From assembly GCA_016210285.1 (NCBI GenBank), contig JACQUN010000012.1, forward strand, positions 1 through 11,718: DNA of 11,718 nucleotides, in the 5' to 3' direction. The stretch is from Chloroflexota bacterium (lineage in GTDB: Bacteria > Chloroflexota > Dehalococcoidia > UBA1127 > JACQUN01). The stretch's first letter is position 1; each line of letters starts with the position of its first letter. The position numbers and the translations under genes are program-made. Of the stretch, positions 1 through 6,361 are shown in pieces. The notes under the pieces are model-generated. The model saw only the letters and a list, made by a program, of their open reading frames with translations, did no database searches and was not told the DNA's origin.

Positions 1-1
1 C

Positions 2-811
2 CCCGGCATTGGCAAGACCACCCTGGCCAAGGCCCTAGCCTCCTCCCTGGGCTGCACCTTCAAGCGCATCCAGTTCACCCCTGACCTGACCCCCTCAGAT
101 GTCATCGGCGTGAGCGTGTTCAGCCAGAAGACCGGCGAGTTCCAGTTCCGCTCAGGGCCGATCTTCGCCCAGGTCCTCCTGGCCGACGAGATCAACCGCG
201 CCACACCGAGGACCCAGTCGGCCCTGCTGGAGGCGATGCAGGAGCAGCAGGTAACGGTGGACGGGGTGACCTACCCCTTGCCTCCCCCCTTCCTGGTGAT
301 TGCCACACAGAACCCTATTGAGATGGAGGGCACCTTTCCGCTGCCTGAGGCACAGCTTGACCGTTTCATGCTGCGCCTGAAACTGGGCTACCCTACTGTT
401 GCGGAGGAGGCGGAGATCCTGGTGCGCTTCCGCCAGGACTCGCTCCCCTCCCGCCTGGAGCCAGTCGTGAGCGGCCAGGACCTGCTGGCCGTGCAGCACC
501 TTGTCCCGGAGGTGGCGGTGGACCCCTCGCTGCGCGACTACGTGGTCCGGCTGGTGGGCGCCACACGGGGCCATCCTGCCCTGGAGCTGGGCGGAAGCCC
601 CCGCGCAGCCCTCTTCCTCTACCGGGCTACCCAGGCCCTGGCGGCCATCCGCGGGCGCGAGTTTGCCCTGCCGGACGATATCAAGGCCCTGGCGGCCCCG
701 GTCCTGGCCCACCGCCTCATCCTGACCCCCCAGGCCCGTTTGCGGGGTCGCACTGCCGATGAGGTGGTGGCAGAGGTGTTGGCGTCGGTGCCCGTCCCCC
801 TTCAGGAGTAG
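2..811 (+). CDS. MoxR-family AAA+ ATPase (5'-truncated by window edge)
   Basis: The reading frame is open from the first bases of the window to TAG at 809-811. The gene starts upstream of the window, so the N-terminus is missing. The first visible residues, PGIGKT, are the end of the Walker A loop (GxxGxGKT). They are followed by Walker B with the MoxR-type extension (LLADEINRA, about 177-203), sensor 1 (IATQNP, about 299-316) and a sensor-2 arginine in GSPRA, all in normal order. MoxR ATPases are thought to act as chaperones that help assemble or activate partner proteins, often ones with VWA or DUF58 domains. The next gene begins 24 bases after the stop and encodes a DUF58 protein, which is the classic pairing. 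The substrate cannot be told from sequence. Family assignment is very secure. Confidence 0.95.
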   Translation, partial: PGIGKTTLAKALASSLGCTFKRIQFTPDLTPSDVIGVSVFSQKTGEFQFRSGPIFAQVLLADEINRATPRTQSALLEAMQEQQVTVDGVTYPLPPPFLVIATQNPIEMEGTFPLPEAQLDRFMLRLKLGYPTVAEEAEILVRFRQDSLPSRLEPVVSGQDLLAVQHLVPEVAVDPSLRDYVVRLVGATRGHPALELGGSPRAALFLYRATQALAAIRGREFALPDDIKALAAPVLAHRLILTPQARLRGRTADEVVAEVLASVPVPLQE

Positions 812-835
812 GCGCCTCGCCAGCAGGAGACGGAC

Positions 836-2056
836 GTGTTTGGGGAGTTCTGGCTGCTCCTGTTCCTCGCTCTGGTGATCGTGGGGCTGGCAGGCAGGTA
901 CGGCTTCCTGGTGGCCCTGGGGGGCATGGGGCTGGTGGTGGTGGCCCTCGCCTGGGTGTGGAGCCGCCTCTCCCTGGAGCGCCTGACCTACAGCCGCACC
1001 CTCTCTCGCCACCGCGTCTTCCCCGGCGAGGAGGTGTCCTTGGCGGTGAGTCTCACCAACCGCAAGCCGCTGCCCCTGACGTGGGTGCGCGTTGATGACG
1101 ACTTCCCTGAGGGGGTTGACCTGGAGGGCAAGCAACTGGCCATCACCTCGCGCCGCAAGGTCAACAGCCTCGTGCATTCCACCTCCCTGGGTCGCTACGA
1201 GAGGGTCCGCTGGGAGTATCGCCTCCGCTGCAGGGAGCGCGGCTACTTCCGCCTGGGCCCCGCCCAGGTCCGCACGGGGGACCTCTTTGGCTTCTTTCCC
1301 AGGGTACGCCACGACCTCGCGGGGGAGTTCCTCCTCGTCTACCCCAGGGCGGTGCCGCTGCCGGAGCTGGGGCTGCCCGCTCGCCGGCCGATGGGGGACC
1401 GCCGGGGCGTCGAGCGGCTGCACCAGGATCCGGCGCGTCCCATGGGGATCCGGGAATACACACCAGGGGACCCCATGAAGTTCGTGGACTGGAAGGCCAC
1501 GGCCCGCCACGGCAACCTCCAGGTCAAGGTCTTCGAGCCCGGGGTCACCCCCTTGCTTATGCTCCTGCTCAACATTGACACCGTGGGGGTCACCTGGGGG
1601 GGCTACGTCCCCCAGAACCTGGAGCGCGTGGTGACAGCAGCAGCCTCGGTGGCCCAGGGGGCCCTGGCTGAGGGGTACAGCGTGGGCTACGCCTCCAATG
1701 GCAAGTCGGTGCAGTACGAGCTGCCCATGCGGGTGCCCCCGGGGCGTCACCCGCAGCAGTTGCCACTCATCTTCGAGAGCCTGGCAATGGCCAGCCCCTA
1801 CGTGGCCTGCCCTATGGAGGAGGTGATGGTGCAAGAGGCTGCCCACCTCCCCCTGGGAGCGACCCCTGTCCTCATCACCGCCATCATGACCCCGGGGCTG
1901 GCCGAGTCCCTCAGCACCCTGCTGCGGCGCGGGCAGAGCCCCGTCGTGCTCTGGCTGGCCGACTGGCCGCCTGAAGGGTTGCCCGAGGGGGCCACCTGCC
2001 ATAACCTTGCCCCCCATTTTGCGCAGATGGAGCAGGAGCGTGCGAAGGCCCGGTGA
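836..2056 (+). CDS. DUF58 domain membrane protein, MoxR partner
   Basis: This 406-residue protein starts at GTG 836, with AGGAG at 825-829 as ribosome binding site. Two hydrophobic segments in the first 45 residues should anchor it in the membrane. The rest is predicted soluble. The DUF58 signature is clear at about residues 206-224: REYTPGDP, then FVDWKATAR, matching the family pattern of a Y-x-PGD stretch followed by a (I/V)DW-K-x-(S/T)-AR block. DUF58 proteins have a VWA-like fold and are nearly always encoded beside MoxR ATPases; their biochemical role is not settled. The gene lies between the MoxR gene (24 bp upstream) and the DUF4129 gene (1 bp downstream), so co-transcription is very likely. 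No promoter is seen inside the cluster. Confidence 0.93.
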   Translation: MFGEFWLLLFLALVIVGLAGRYGFLVALGGMGLVVVALAWVWSRLSLERLTYSRTLSRHRVFPGEEVSLAVSLTNRKPLPLTWVRVDDDFPEGVDLEGKQLAITSRRKVNSLVHSTSLGRYERVRWEYRLRCRERGYFRLGPAQVRTGDLFGFFPRVRHDLAGEFLLVYPRAVPLPELGLPARRPMGDRRGVERLHQDPARPMGIREYTPGDPMKFVDWKATARHGNLQVKVFEPGVTPLLMLLLNIDTVGVTWGGYVPQNLERVVTAAASVAQGALAEGYSVGYASNGKSVQYELPMRVPPGRHPQQLPLIFESLAMASPYVACPMEEVMVQEAAHLPLGATPVLITAIMTPGLAESLSTLLRRGQSPVVLWLADWPPEGLPEGATCHNLAPHFAQMEQERAKAR

Positions 2057-2057
2057 G

Positions 2058-3431
2058 ATGGCCCAGTTTGCGGCACTCCTGCTGGCGGAGAGCTCCTGGC
2101 TTTTCCTGCTGGGGGCTGGCCTCGGCCTGGCCCTGCCTGGCAAGGCCCCTCTCCTTCCCTGGCCCGGCGTGCTGGCCCTCCTGACCCTGGCCCTGGTCGG
2201 AGCGCGCTGGGCAGCCCGGACCGGGATGTCACCCCTCAGAAGCAGCCTCCTGGGGGTGGCGCTCGCCATCGCCAGCATCTACGGACTCCTGGCGTGGCAT
2301 GCGGGGGGTGCGCTCTGGGCCCTGCGGCTGGCCACCCTCGGCGCACCAGGGCTAGAGATCGCCCGCATCTGGTTGGCTGTTGCCCTCTCGCTGGGCGTCT
2401 GGTGGCTTGGGCTGCGCATGGCGGGGACCCTGGACCTTGCCGATTCCCTGTCCCTCCGCGTCCCCATCGGGCTGGCAGTGCTGGCCGTGGCGGGCATCAT
2501 CGAGGTGACTACCCGGAGTTCCCTGGGGGCAAGGCTGGTGGCTTTCCCCTTCTTCGGCGCATCCCTGGCGGGGCTCGCGCTCTCACGCCTGGCTACCGGG
2601 GACAAGGCGAGAGGCGGGGGAGCTCCGTGGGCTCGCACCCTGGCGGTGGTGGTGTCCTGGGTCTTGCTGGTTGGGTTTGGCCTTAGCTTTCTCGCCGGCG
2701 GGCCCCTCTCTAGTGCCACGGTTGCACTCCTGCGCATGCTCGGGAAGGCGTTGGACGTGGCCTTTGCGGTGCTCCTGCTCCCCATCGAGTTTGTCCTGGG
2801 CTATATCTTCCGCGGCCTCTCCTGGCTGGTGCGGTGGCTCAGTGGCGGCCGTGAAGCGCCGCCCCTTCAGCTCCCCGATTTCTCCTCGCTGTTCCAGCGT
2901 CCGGAGGAGACCCAGGCCCAGGCGGGCGGTGCCCTGGCAACGCTGGGACTTGCGCTAAAGTGGACAATCGTTGCCCTGCTGGCGCTGGGACTCCTGTACT
3001 TCCTGGCCCGCATCTTTCGGGTGCGTCTCCGGGCCGGCCAGCCCTCCGACCTCGAGGTGCGGGAGTCCGTGGAGGGGGAGAGCGACCCGCGAGAAGACCT
3101 GGGAGCCCTCTTGGGCAACCTCCTGCCCAGGTTCCCCTGGAGGTCAGGGAAGACGCTGGTCTACCCCCTGCCACCGGGGGACGACCTGCGGGCGCGGCTC
3201 TACCGGGCCTACTTCCGGCTCCTGAACGCAGCGGCCCAGCGCGGCCGGCCCCGTGAGGTATGGCAGACGCCCCTGGAGTACCAGCCCAGCCTTCAAGCTC
3301 AGTTCCCCACCCTCGCAGCAGGGACGCTGACAGAGGCGTTCAACCGGGCCCGCTTTGGGCACACGGACCCTCGCAGGGAGGGGGTGGAGCGGTTGGAGTC
3401 GGAGGCCGAGGGGGCCATCGGGAAAGGATAG
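2058..3431 (+). CDS. Multi-pass membrane protein with C-terminal DUF4129 domain
   Basis: This 457-residue product starts at ATG 2058, one base after the DUF58 stop codon, with GAAGG at 2044-2048 as a moderate ribosome binding site. An earlier in-frame TTG at 2007 exists but would overlap the upstream gene with a basic, unlikely N-terminus. About eight hydrophobic segments fill the first 250 residues. A short hydrophilic loop and one more segment (about 290-312, [14 protein letters not shown]) follow, then a soluble C-terminal region. Residues 375-440 match DUF4129: [16 protein letters not shown], then TPLEY, then [11 protein letters not shown]. In many MoxR/DUF58 clusters the third gene is a TgpA-like protein with a transglutaminase domain between the membrane helices and DUF4129. 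Here there is no room for such a domain and no Cys-His-Asp core is seen, so this looks like a non-catalytic variant. Function unknown. Confidence 0.88.
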   Translation: MAQFAALLLAESSWLFLLGAGLGLALPGKAPLLPWPGVLALLTLALVGARWAARTGMSPLRSSLLGVALAIASIYGLLAWHAGGALWALRLATLGAPGLEIARIWLAVALSLGVWWLGLRMAGTLDLADSLSLRVPIGLAVLAVAGIIEVTTRSSLGARLVAFPFFGASLAGLALSRLATGDKARGGGAPWARTLAVVVSWVLLVGFGLSFLAGGPLSSATVALLRMLGKALDVAFAVLLLPIEFVLGYIFRGLSWLVRWLSGGREAPPLQLPDFSSLFQRPEETQAQAGGALATLGLALKWTIVALLALGLLYFLARIFRVRLRAGQPSDLEVRESVEGESDPREDLGALLGNLLPRFPWRSGKTLVYPLPPGDDLRARLYRAYFRLLNAAAQRGRPREVWQTPLEYQPSLQAQFPTLAAGTLTEAFNRARFGHTDPRREGVERLESEAEGAIGKG

Positions 3432-3542
3432 GAAGGACGCCGTCCGCGGCGCCGGGCGGGGGAGAGGCCGTGGGACAGGAAGCTCCGTGTACTGTCTGGT
3501 TTGGCGAGAAGCTGAAGGCTGCGGTCGCTGGGTGTCTTGATG

Positions 3543-3732
3543 CTGGGGCGCGCGGCGTCCATCACGCTGCACTGTGCCACGCCCGCCACGTGGTGAGTCC
3601 CGCCAGGCAAGCGAGGACCAGGGCGGATGCGACACACCACCAGCAGATGGCCCCGATGACAAAGAGCTCCAGCCAGGTCAGATAGGCGGCGTAGCCCAGG
3701 CCAGCCAGCGCCAGGATCATGCTGAGGGTGGG
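3543..3732 (+). repeat. 190-bp direct repeat, left copy
   Basis: This segment matches 5199-5388 base for base in the same orientation with 6 mismatches and no gaps (about 97% identity). The match breaks sharply at both ends. It contains the last 56 codons of a VKOR gene on the minus strand, plus 19 bases beyond its stop codon. The two copies are 1,656 bp apart, start to start, and bracket the CaiB-type gene and its promoter. Confidence 0.95.
3562..3732 (-). pseudogene. VKOR gene 3' remnant (C-terminal third only)
   Basis: In the VKOR frame on the minus strand this copy encodes the last two membrane segments of the neighbouring VKOR protein. The redox motif CWWC is intact, and the stop codon is at the same place as in the full gene (TCA on the plus strand at 3562-3564). 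The tail differs slightly, ending WHSAA where the full gene ends WQVAA. Upstream, the match ends at 3732 and an in-frame TGA appears a few codons further on. Only a 52-codon frame from the ATG at 3720 could be translated. It lacks the first two thirds of the protein, including the loop cysteine pair, so it cannot be a working VKOR. It is most likely debris of a duplication. Confidence 0.85.
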
Positions 3733-3779
3733 GAAGAAGGGAGTGATTTTGTCTCATAGGCAGGTTGACGAGCCGGGAA

Positions 3780-3798
3780 GGTACCCCAAGGGGGTATC
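3780..3798. other. Short hairpin, 8-bp stem with 3-base loop
   Basis: GGTACCCC at 3780-3787 pairs with GGGGTATC at 3791-3798 (one G-T pair), leaving the loop AAG. There is no T-run on either side, so it does not look like a standard terminator. It sits about 60 bases upstream of the CoA-transferase promoter. Role unknown; it could be a protein-binding palindrome. Confidence 0.4.
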
Positions 3799-3856
3799 GT
3801 GTGTCCCGGCGTAGGTGATGGATGCCTGCGTCTCGTTACGGGGTTGCAAAAGATGC

Positions 3857-3885
3857 TTGACAGGCCGAGGCACGGGGCCTATAGT
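3857..3885 (+). promoter_or_regulatory. Sigma-70-type promoter for the CoA-transferase gene
   Basis: A perfect -35 box TTGACA (3857-3862) is followed by an exact 17-base spacer and a -10 box TATAGT (3880-3885, five of six consensus bases). Transcription would start near 3892, about 70 bases before the chosen start codon. Its position shows that the longer open frame from GTG 3815 is not the real gene start. Confidence 0.75.
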
Positions 3886-3964
3886 TCGCCCGAATGGTGG
3901 TGGAGACCAGGCATGCCTCCGTCGTGTATTGAAATGGGAAATGTCGGCTAAGAGAGGTGTTGAG

Positions 3965-5194
3965 GTGGTGCTACCGCTGGAAGGTTTGCGGATGCTGGAC
4001 CTCAGCCGCCTGGTCCCTGGACCCATGGCAACATGGATGCTAGCTGACCTGGGCATGGACGTGCTCAAGGTGGAGGAGATGGAGGTGGCCCGGTCGGGCC
4101 GAGCACGGGACTCGTTTTCTCCTACCAAGGACGACCCGGAGCTGGAAGCCCGGTACATGGCCTGGAACTTTGTGGCTCGCAACAAGCGGAGCATCGCCAT
4201 CAACTTGCAGAACCCCCAGGGGCAGGAGATCTTCCACAAGCTTGCCGCCAAGGCTGACGCGATCTTTGAGACCTACCGGCCAGGGGTGGTGAAGCGGCTG
4301 GGTGCTGACTATAAGACGGTGAAGGGGATCAACCCTCGCATCGTCTACTGCAGCCTCAGTGGCTACGGGCAAGAGGGACCGTACATCAACTGGCCTGGGC
4401 AGGAGCTCAACGCCCAGGCCATGTCGGGGGTCAATGCCCTGACCAGCGACCGCGAGGGGAATCCCGCCGATATCAACTTCACCGTGGTGGACACCTACGC
4501 GGCGGCCTGCGTGGTCATCGCCGTCCAGGCCGCCCTGCTGGCCCGGGAGCGCACCGGGAGGGGGCAGTACATAGACCTGTCTATTACCGAAGCGGGCATC
4601 GCCCTCATCAACCAGGTCACCGTAGGCTACTTGCGGGATGGCCGCGTCCCCAGACGAGGAGCCCCCAGCCTCAGCAACCTGAGATGCAAGGATGGAAAAT
4701 ACCTAAGCAACGCCTCCACCGCTGAGACCCACTTCTGGAATCGTTTCTGCCAGGCCATCGGCCGGCCCCAGTACCAGAACATGTTCCCCCTCTCCTTTGA
4801 CCGGCGCTCCCAGGCAGACCCTGCGGTCCAGGCCGCCATCGATGACGTCCGCGTGGTGATGCTCACCAAGACTCGGGAGGAGTGGCTTCAGATTCTCCCG
4901 GTAGATATCTCCGTGGTCCCCATGCTGGAGGTCAACGAGGCCCTGGAGGGGGACTACGCCCGGAGCCGCGGAGCCCTGTGGGAGCTGGAGCATCCTGTGG
5001 CGGGGAAGGTCCGGCAGATAGGGACCCCCTTCCGGCTCTCCGACACCCCTCCCACGTTCCGCAACTTCGCCCCTATGCTTGGTCAGAACACCGTGGAGGT
5101 GCTGCGAGAGCTGGGCTACAGTGAGGCCGACATCCAGCGCTTGGAGCATGACCAGGTGGTGAGGGCCATCCACCAGACCCCAGCCAAGAGGTAA
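3965..5194 (+). CDS. CaiB/BaiF family (class III) CoA-transferase
   Basis: Class III CoA-transferases move CoA between carboxylic acids in the cytoplasm; relatives also include alpha-methylacyl-CoA racemases. The start GTG 3965 is chosen because AGAGAGG at 3951-3957 lies 7 bases upstream. It gives MVLPLEGLRMLDLSRLVPGP, the usual N-terminus, and a 409-residue protein of normal family length. ATG 3941 is an alternative, but its only purine run abuts the codon. Family marks include the LADLGMDVLKVE strand, RNKRSIAINL, the YRPGV loop, SLSGYGQEGPY, and the likely catalytic aspartate D176 in VVDTYAAA. The C-terminal TPFRLSDTPP and LRELGYSEADI stretches are also typical. The substrate cannot be deduced. 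The gene has its own promoter and is flanked by the 190-bp direct repeats, suggesting it was inserted beside the VKOR gene. It converges on VKOR with only 23 bases between stop codons. Confidence 0.93.
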   Translation: MVLPLEGLRMLDLSRLVPGPMATWMLADLGMDVLKVEEMEVARSGRARDSFSPTKDDPELEARYMAWNFVARNKRSIAINLQNPQGQEIFHKLAAKADAIFETYRPGVVKRLGADYKTVKGINPRIVYCSLSGYGQEGPYINWPGQELNAQAMSGVNALTSDREGNPADINFTVVDTYAAACVVIAVQAALLARERTGRGQYIDLSITEAGIALINQVTVGYLRDGRVPRRGAPSLSNLRCKDGKYLSNASTAETHFWNRFCQAIGRPQYQNMFPLSFDRRSQADPAVQAAIDDVRVVMLTKTREEWLQILPVDISVVPMLEVNEALEGDYARSRGALWELEHPVAGKVRQIGTPFRLSDTPPTFRNFAPMLGQNTVEVLRELGYSEADIQRLEHDQVVRAIHQTPAKR

Positions 5195-5198
5195 AGCC

Positions 5199-5388
5199 CT
5201 GGGGCGCGCGGCATCCATCACGCTGCAACTTGCCACGCCCGCCACGTGGTGAGTCCCGCCAGGCAAGCGAGGACCAGGGCGGATGCGACACACCACCAGC
5301 AGATGGCCCCGATGACAAAGAGCTCCAGCCAGGTCAGATAGGCGGCATAGCCCAGGCCAGCCAGCGCCAGGACCATGCTGAGGGTGGG
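5199..5388 (+). repeat. 190-bp direct repeat, right copy
   Basis: This is the partner of 3543-3732. It begins 5 bases after the CoA-transferase stop codon and runs into the coding region of the intact VKOR gene, so it is the functional copy. The differences from the left copy are three adjacent bases in the VKOR tail, one synonymous Tyr codon, one Val/Ile change and one base outside the gene. Confidence 0.95.
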
Positions 5389-5724
5389 TCCTACGCGGCG
5401 GGTCGAAGGCACGCCCCTCTCAGCCAGGGGGAGGGCAGCCAGGGCAACGTAGAGGAGGAATCCCCAGAGAGCCACGGGCACACCCCAAAGAGAGGCGTAG
5501 GGGCTGCCCTGCACCGTGGCACACCCTCGAGCGGGGCCGCAGAAGGGTTCCTCCCCTCGAACGTGGGTGTAGGTCAAGTAGGCGCTGATGGCCATCCCCA
5601 AGAGGGAAAGCCCCACCTGCGCCCACCGAGCCCTGGGTTGAGCGGAAATCCCGGAGACAGGGGCTAGGGGCGCAGCCCCTTCTTCCGCAAGGCGTCCTCT
5701 ACCATCGGCCGGAAGCGGTCCCAC
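5218..5724 (-). CDS. Vitamin K epoxide reductase (VKOR) family protein, DsbA re-oxidase
   Basis: Bacterial VKOR homologues are membrane proteins that take electrons from a DsbA-type protein and pass them to quinone, replacing DsbB. This 168-residue product has about four to five hydrophobic segments. It carries the two expected cysteine pairs: Cys62 and Cys68 in the loop after the first helix, and Cys142-Trp-Trp-Cys145 as the quinone-facing CXXC. A serine (S74) follows the loop pair, as in the family. The start is GTG 5724, with GGAGGG at 5739-5734 ten bases upstream. Both lie inside the end of the DsbA gene, overlapping it by 61 bases in another frame. The next in-frame Met (residue 44) would cut the first helix. 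The overlap implies translational coupling to the DsbA-like gene. The last third of the gene is duplicated at 3562-3732. Confidence 0.92.
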   Translation of the reverse strand: MGPLPADGRGRLAEEGAAPLAPVSGISAQPRARWAQVGLSLLGMAISAYLTYTHVRGEEPFCGPARGCATVQGSPYASLWGVPVALWGFLLYVALAALPLAERGVPSTRRVGPTLSMVLALAGLGYAAYLTWLELFVIGAICWWCVASALVLACLAGLTTWRAWQVAA

Positions 5725-6338
5725 GGCAGGAGGCCCTCCACTAACGTGTCTCCGATGAGGAAGCTGGGTGTATATTGCAGCCCCAGGCGCTGCGCCTCCA
5801 TCACGTCGGCCTCTACCCTTGCGGCAGCCTGGCCGCCGTCCAGGCAGGCGTCGAACTGGGCCCGGTCCAGGCCCAGCTCTCCCGCCCAGGTCTTCAGGTT
5901 CCTTGGGGCGTAGGCGCCCTGGTTCCGGCCTTTCTGGCGGGCGAAGAGGAGGTCATAGTACTCCCAGAAGCGGCCCTGCTCCCTGGCGCACTCGGCTGCC
6001 TGGGCTGCCAGGAGGGACTCCGGCCCCAGGACAGGGAAGTGGCGGGCCTCCAGGGTCACCAGGCCCCGGCTGACATACTGCTGTCGCAGCTCCCGTTCGC
6101 CTTCCCGGGCGAACTGTGCGCAGTAGGGTCATTGGAAGTCCAAGAACTCCAGGACACGCACGGCCTGGGGGAGCGGCGTTGCCGCCGATGGCGGTGGCGT
6201 CGGGATGGGCGCCGTTGTGCTGCCCCGTTGAAGGGTGCGGCTGGCGAAGATTAGGATGGCTGCGAGCACGAGGGCGGCACCTATGGCGAGCCACAAGAAC
6301 CTTCGGCGCGAGGTCTTTCGCCGGCGCACTCGCGGCAA
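5664..6338 (-). CDS. DsbA-like thioredoxin-fold protein, probable selenoprotein (U70-P-Y-C73)
   Basis: The frame runs from TTG 6338 (GGAGG at 6350-6346, 7 bases upstream) to TAG at 5664, with one internal TGA at 6131-6129. Read through, it gives 224 residues: a basic start, one membrane anchor (about 14-34), a Pro/Thr/Ser-rich linker (about 38-58), then a DsbA-like domain. The TGA sits exactly at the first active-site cysteine: EFLDFQ, then TGA, then PYCAQF, where relatives have DFQCPYC. Downstream features are normal for the family: RHFPVLGPES, AAECAREQGRFWEYYDLLF, and the cis-proline loop T190-P191. A SECIS-like hairpin follows the TGA. I infer selenocysteine at residue 70 of an exported, membrane-tethered thiol oxidoreductase. 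The overlapping VKOR gene supports a disulfide-forming role. The alternative is a C-to-A nonsense mutation (TGC to TGA) or a sequencing error. Automatic annotation would split this into a 5' fragment and a 131-residue 3' fragment from GTG 6059. Confidence 0.85.
6081..6123 (-). promoter_or_regulatory. Putative bacterial SECIS hairpin
   Basis: On the minus strand, starting 6 bases after the in-frame TGA, a lower stem CTGCGCA (6123-6117) pairs with TGCG-A-CAG (6088-6081, one bulged A). An internal loop separates it from a perfect 7-bp upper stem, GTTCGCC (6114-6108) with GGCGAAC (6101-6095). The 6-base apical loop is CGGGAA (6107-6102). The loop begins 22 bases after the TGA and its second base is G. 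From memory of the bacterial SECIS consensus (apical loop about 16-37 bases from UGA, G among the first two loop bases), it fits. Hairpins are common in GC-rich DNA, so this supports but does not prove Sec insertion. Confidence 0.65.
6129..6131 (-). other. In-frame TGA, probable selenocysteine codon
   Basis: This is the only in-frame stop between TTG 6338 and TAG 5664. It replaces the cysteine codon of the CPYC active site by a single third-position change (TGC to TGA). The second active-site cysteine, TGC at 6122-6120, is intact. Confidence 0.75.
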
Positions 6339-6361
6339 GCGAATGCCTCCTTCTCCTGGCC

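Larger units (their letters stand above)
3432..3964. other. Gene-free spacer with VKOR remnant, hairpin and promoter
   Basis: This stretch of about 530 bases has no complete gene. It holds, in order: GC-rich sequence after the DUF4129 stop with no clear terminator; a 190-bp direct repeat carrying a VKOR 3' remnant (3543-3732); an 8-bp stem with a 3-base loop at 3780-3798; and a strong sigma-70-like promoter at 3857-3885 that serves the CoA-transferase gene. The open frames crossing it on both strands are shadow frames or out-of-frame readings of the VKOR remnant. Confidence 0.7.

Noticed and set aside
152..2278. A 708-codon open frame on the minus strand
   Set aside because: It runs antisense to the well-supported MoxR, DUF58 and DUF4129 genes. 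Its translation is low-complexity, rich in His, Gly, Gln and Arg, with no recognisable motif. It is a GC-rich shadow frame.
3299..3757. A 152-codon minus-strand frame across the left repeat
   Set aside because: It reads the VKOR remnant out of frame; the true VKOR frame here is shorter and broken.
3815..3964. Extended N-terminus of the CoA-transferase from GTG 3815
   Set aside because: The strong promoter at 3857-3885 lies inside this extension, and the extra residues match nothing in the family.
3543..5388. The repeat pair as an insertion sequence or CRISPR
   Set aside because: There is no transposase, no terminal inverted repeats and only two copies, which contain part of a known gene.
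6129..6131. The TGA as a simple nonsense mutation or as Trp/Gly in a variant genetic code
   Set aside because: TGA is used as a normal stop in other genes here and Trp is encoded by TGG. The hit exactly on the catalytic Cys, the intact downstream domain and the hairpin favour Sec. A point mutation or sequencing error cannot be fully excluded without the genome.
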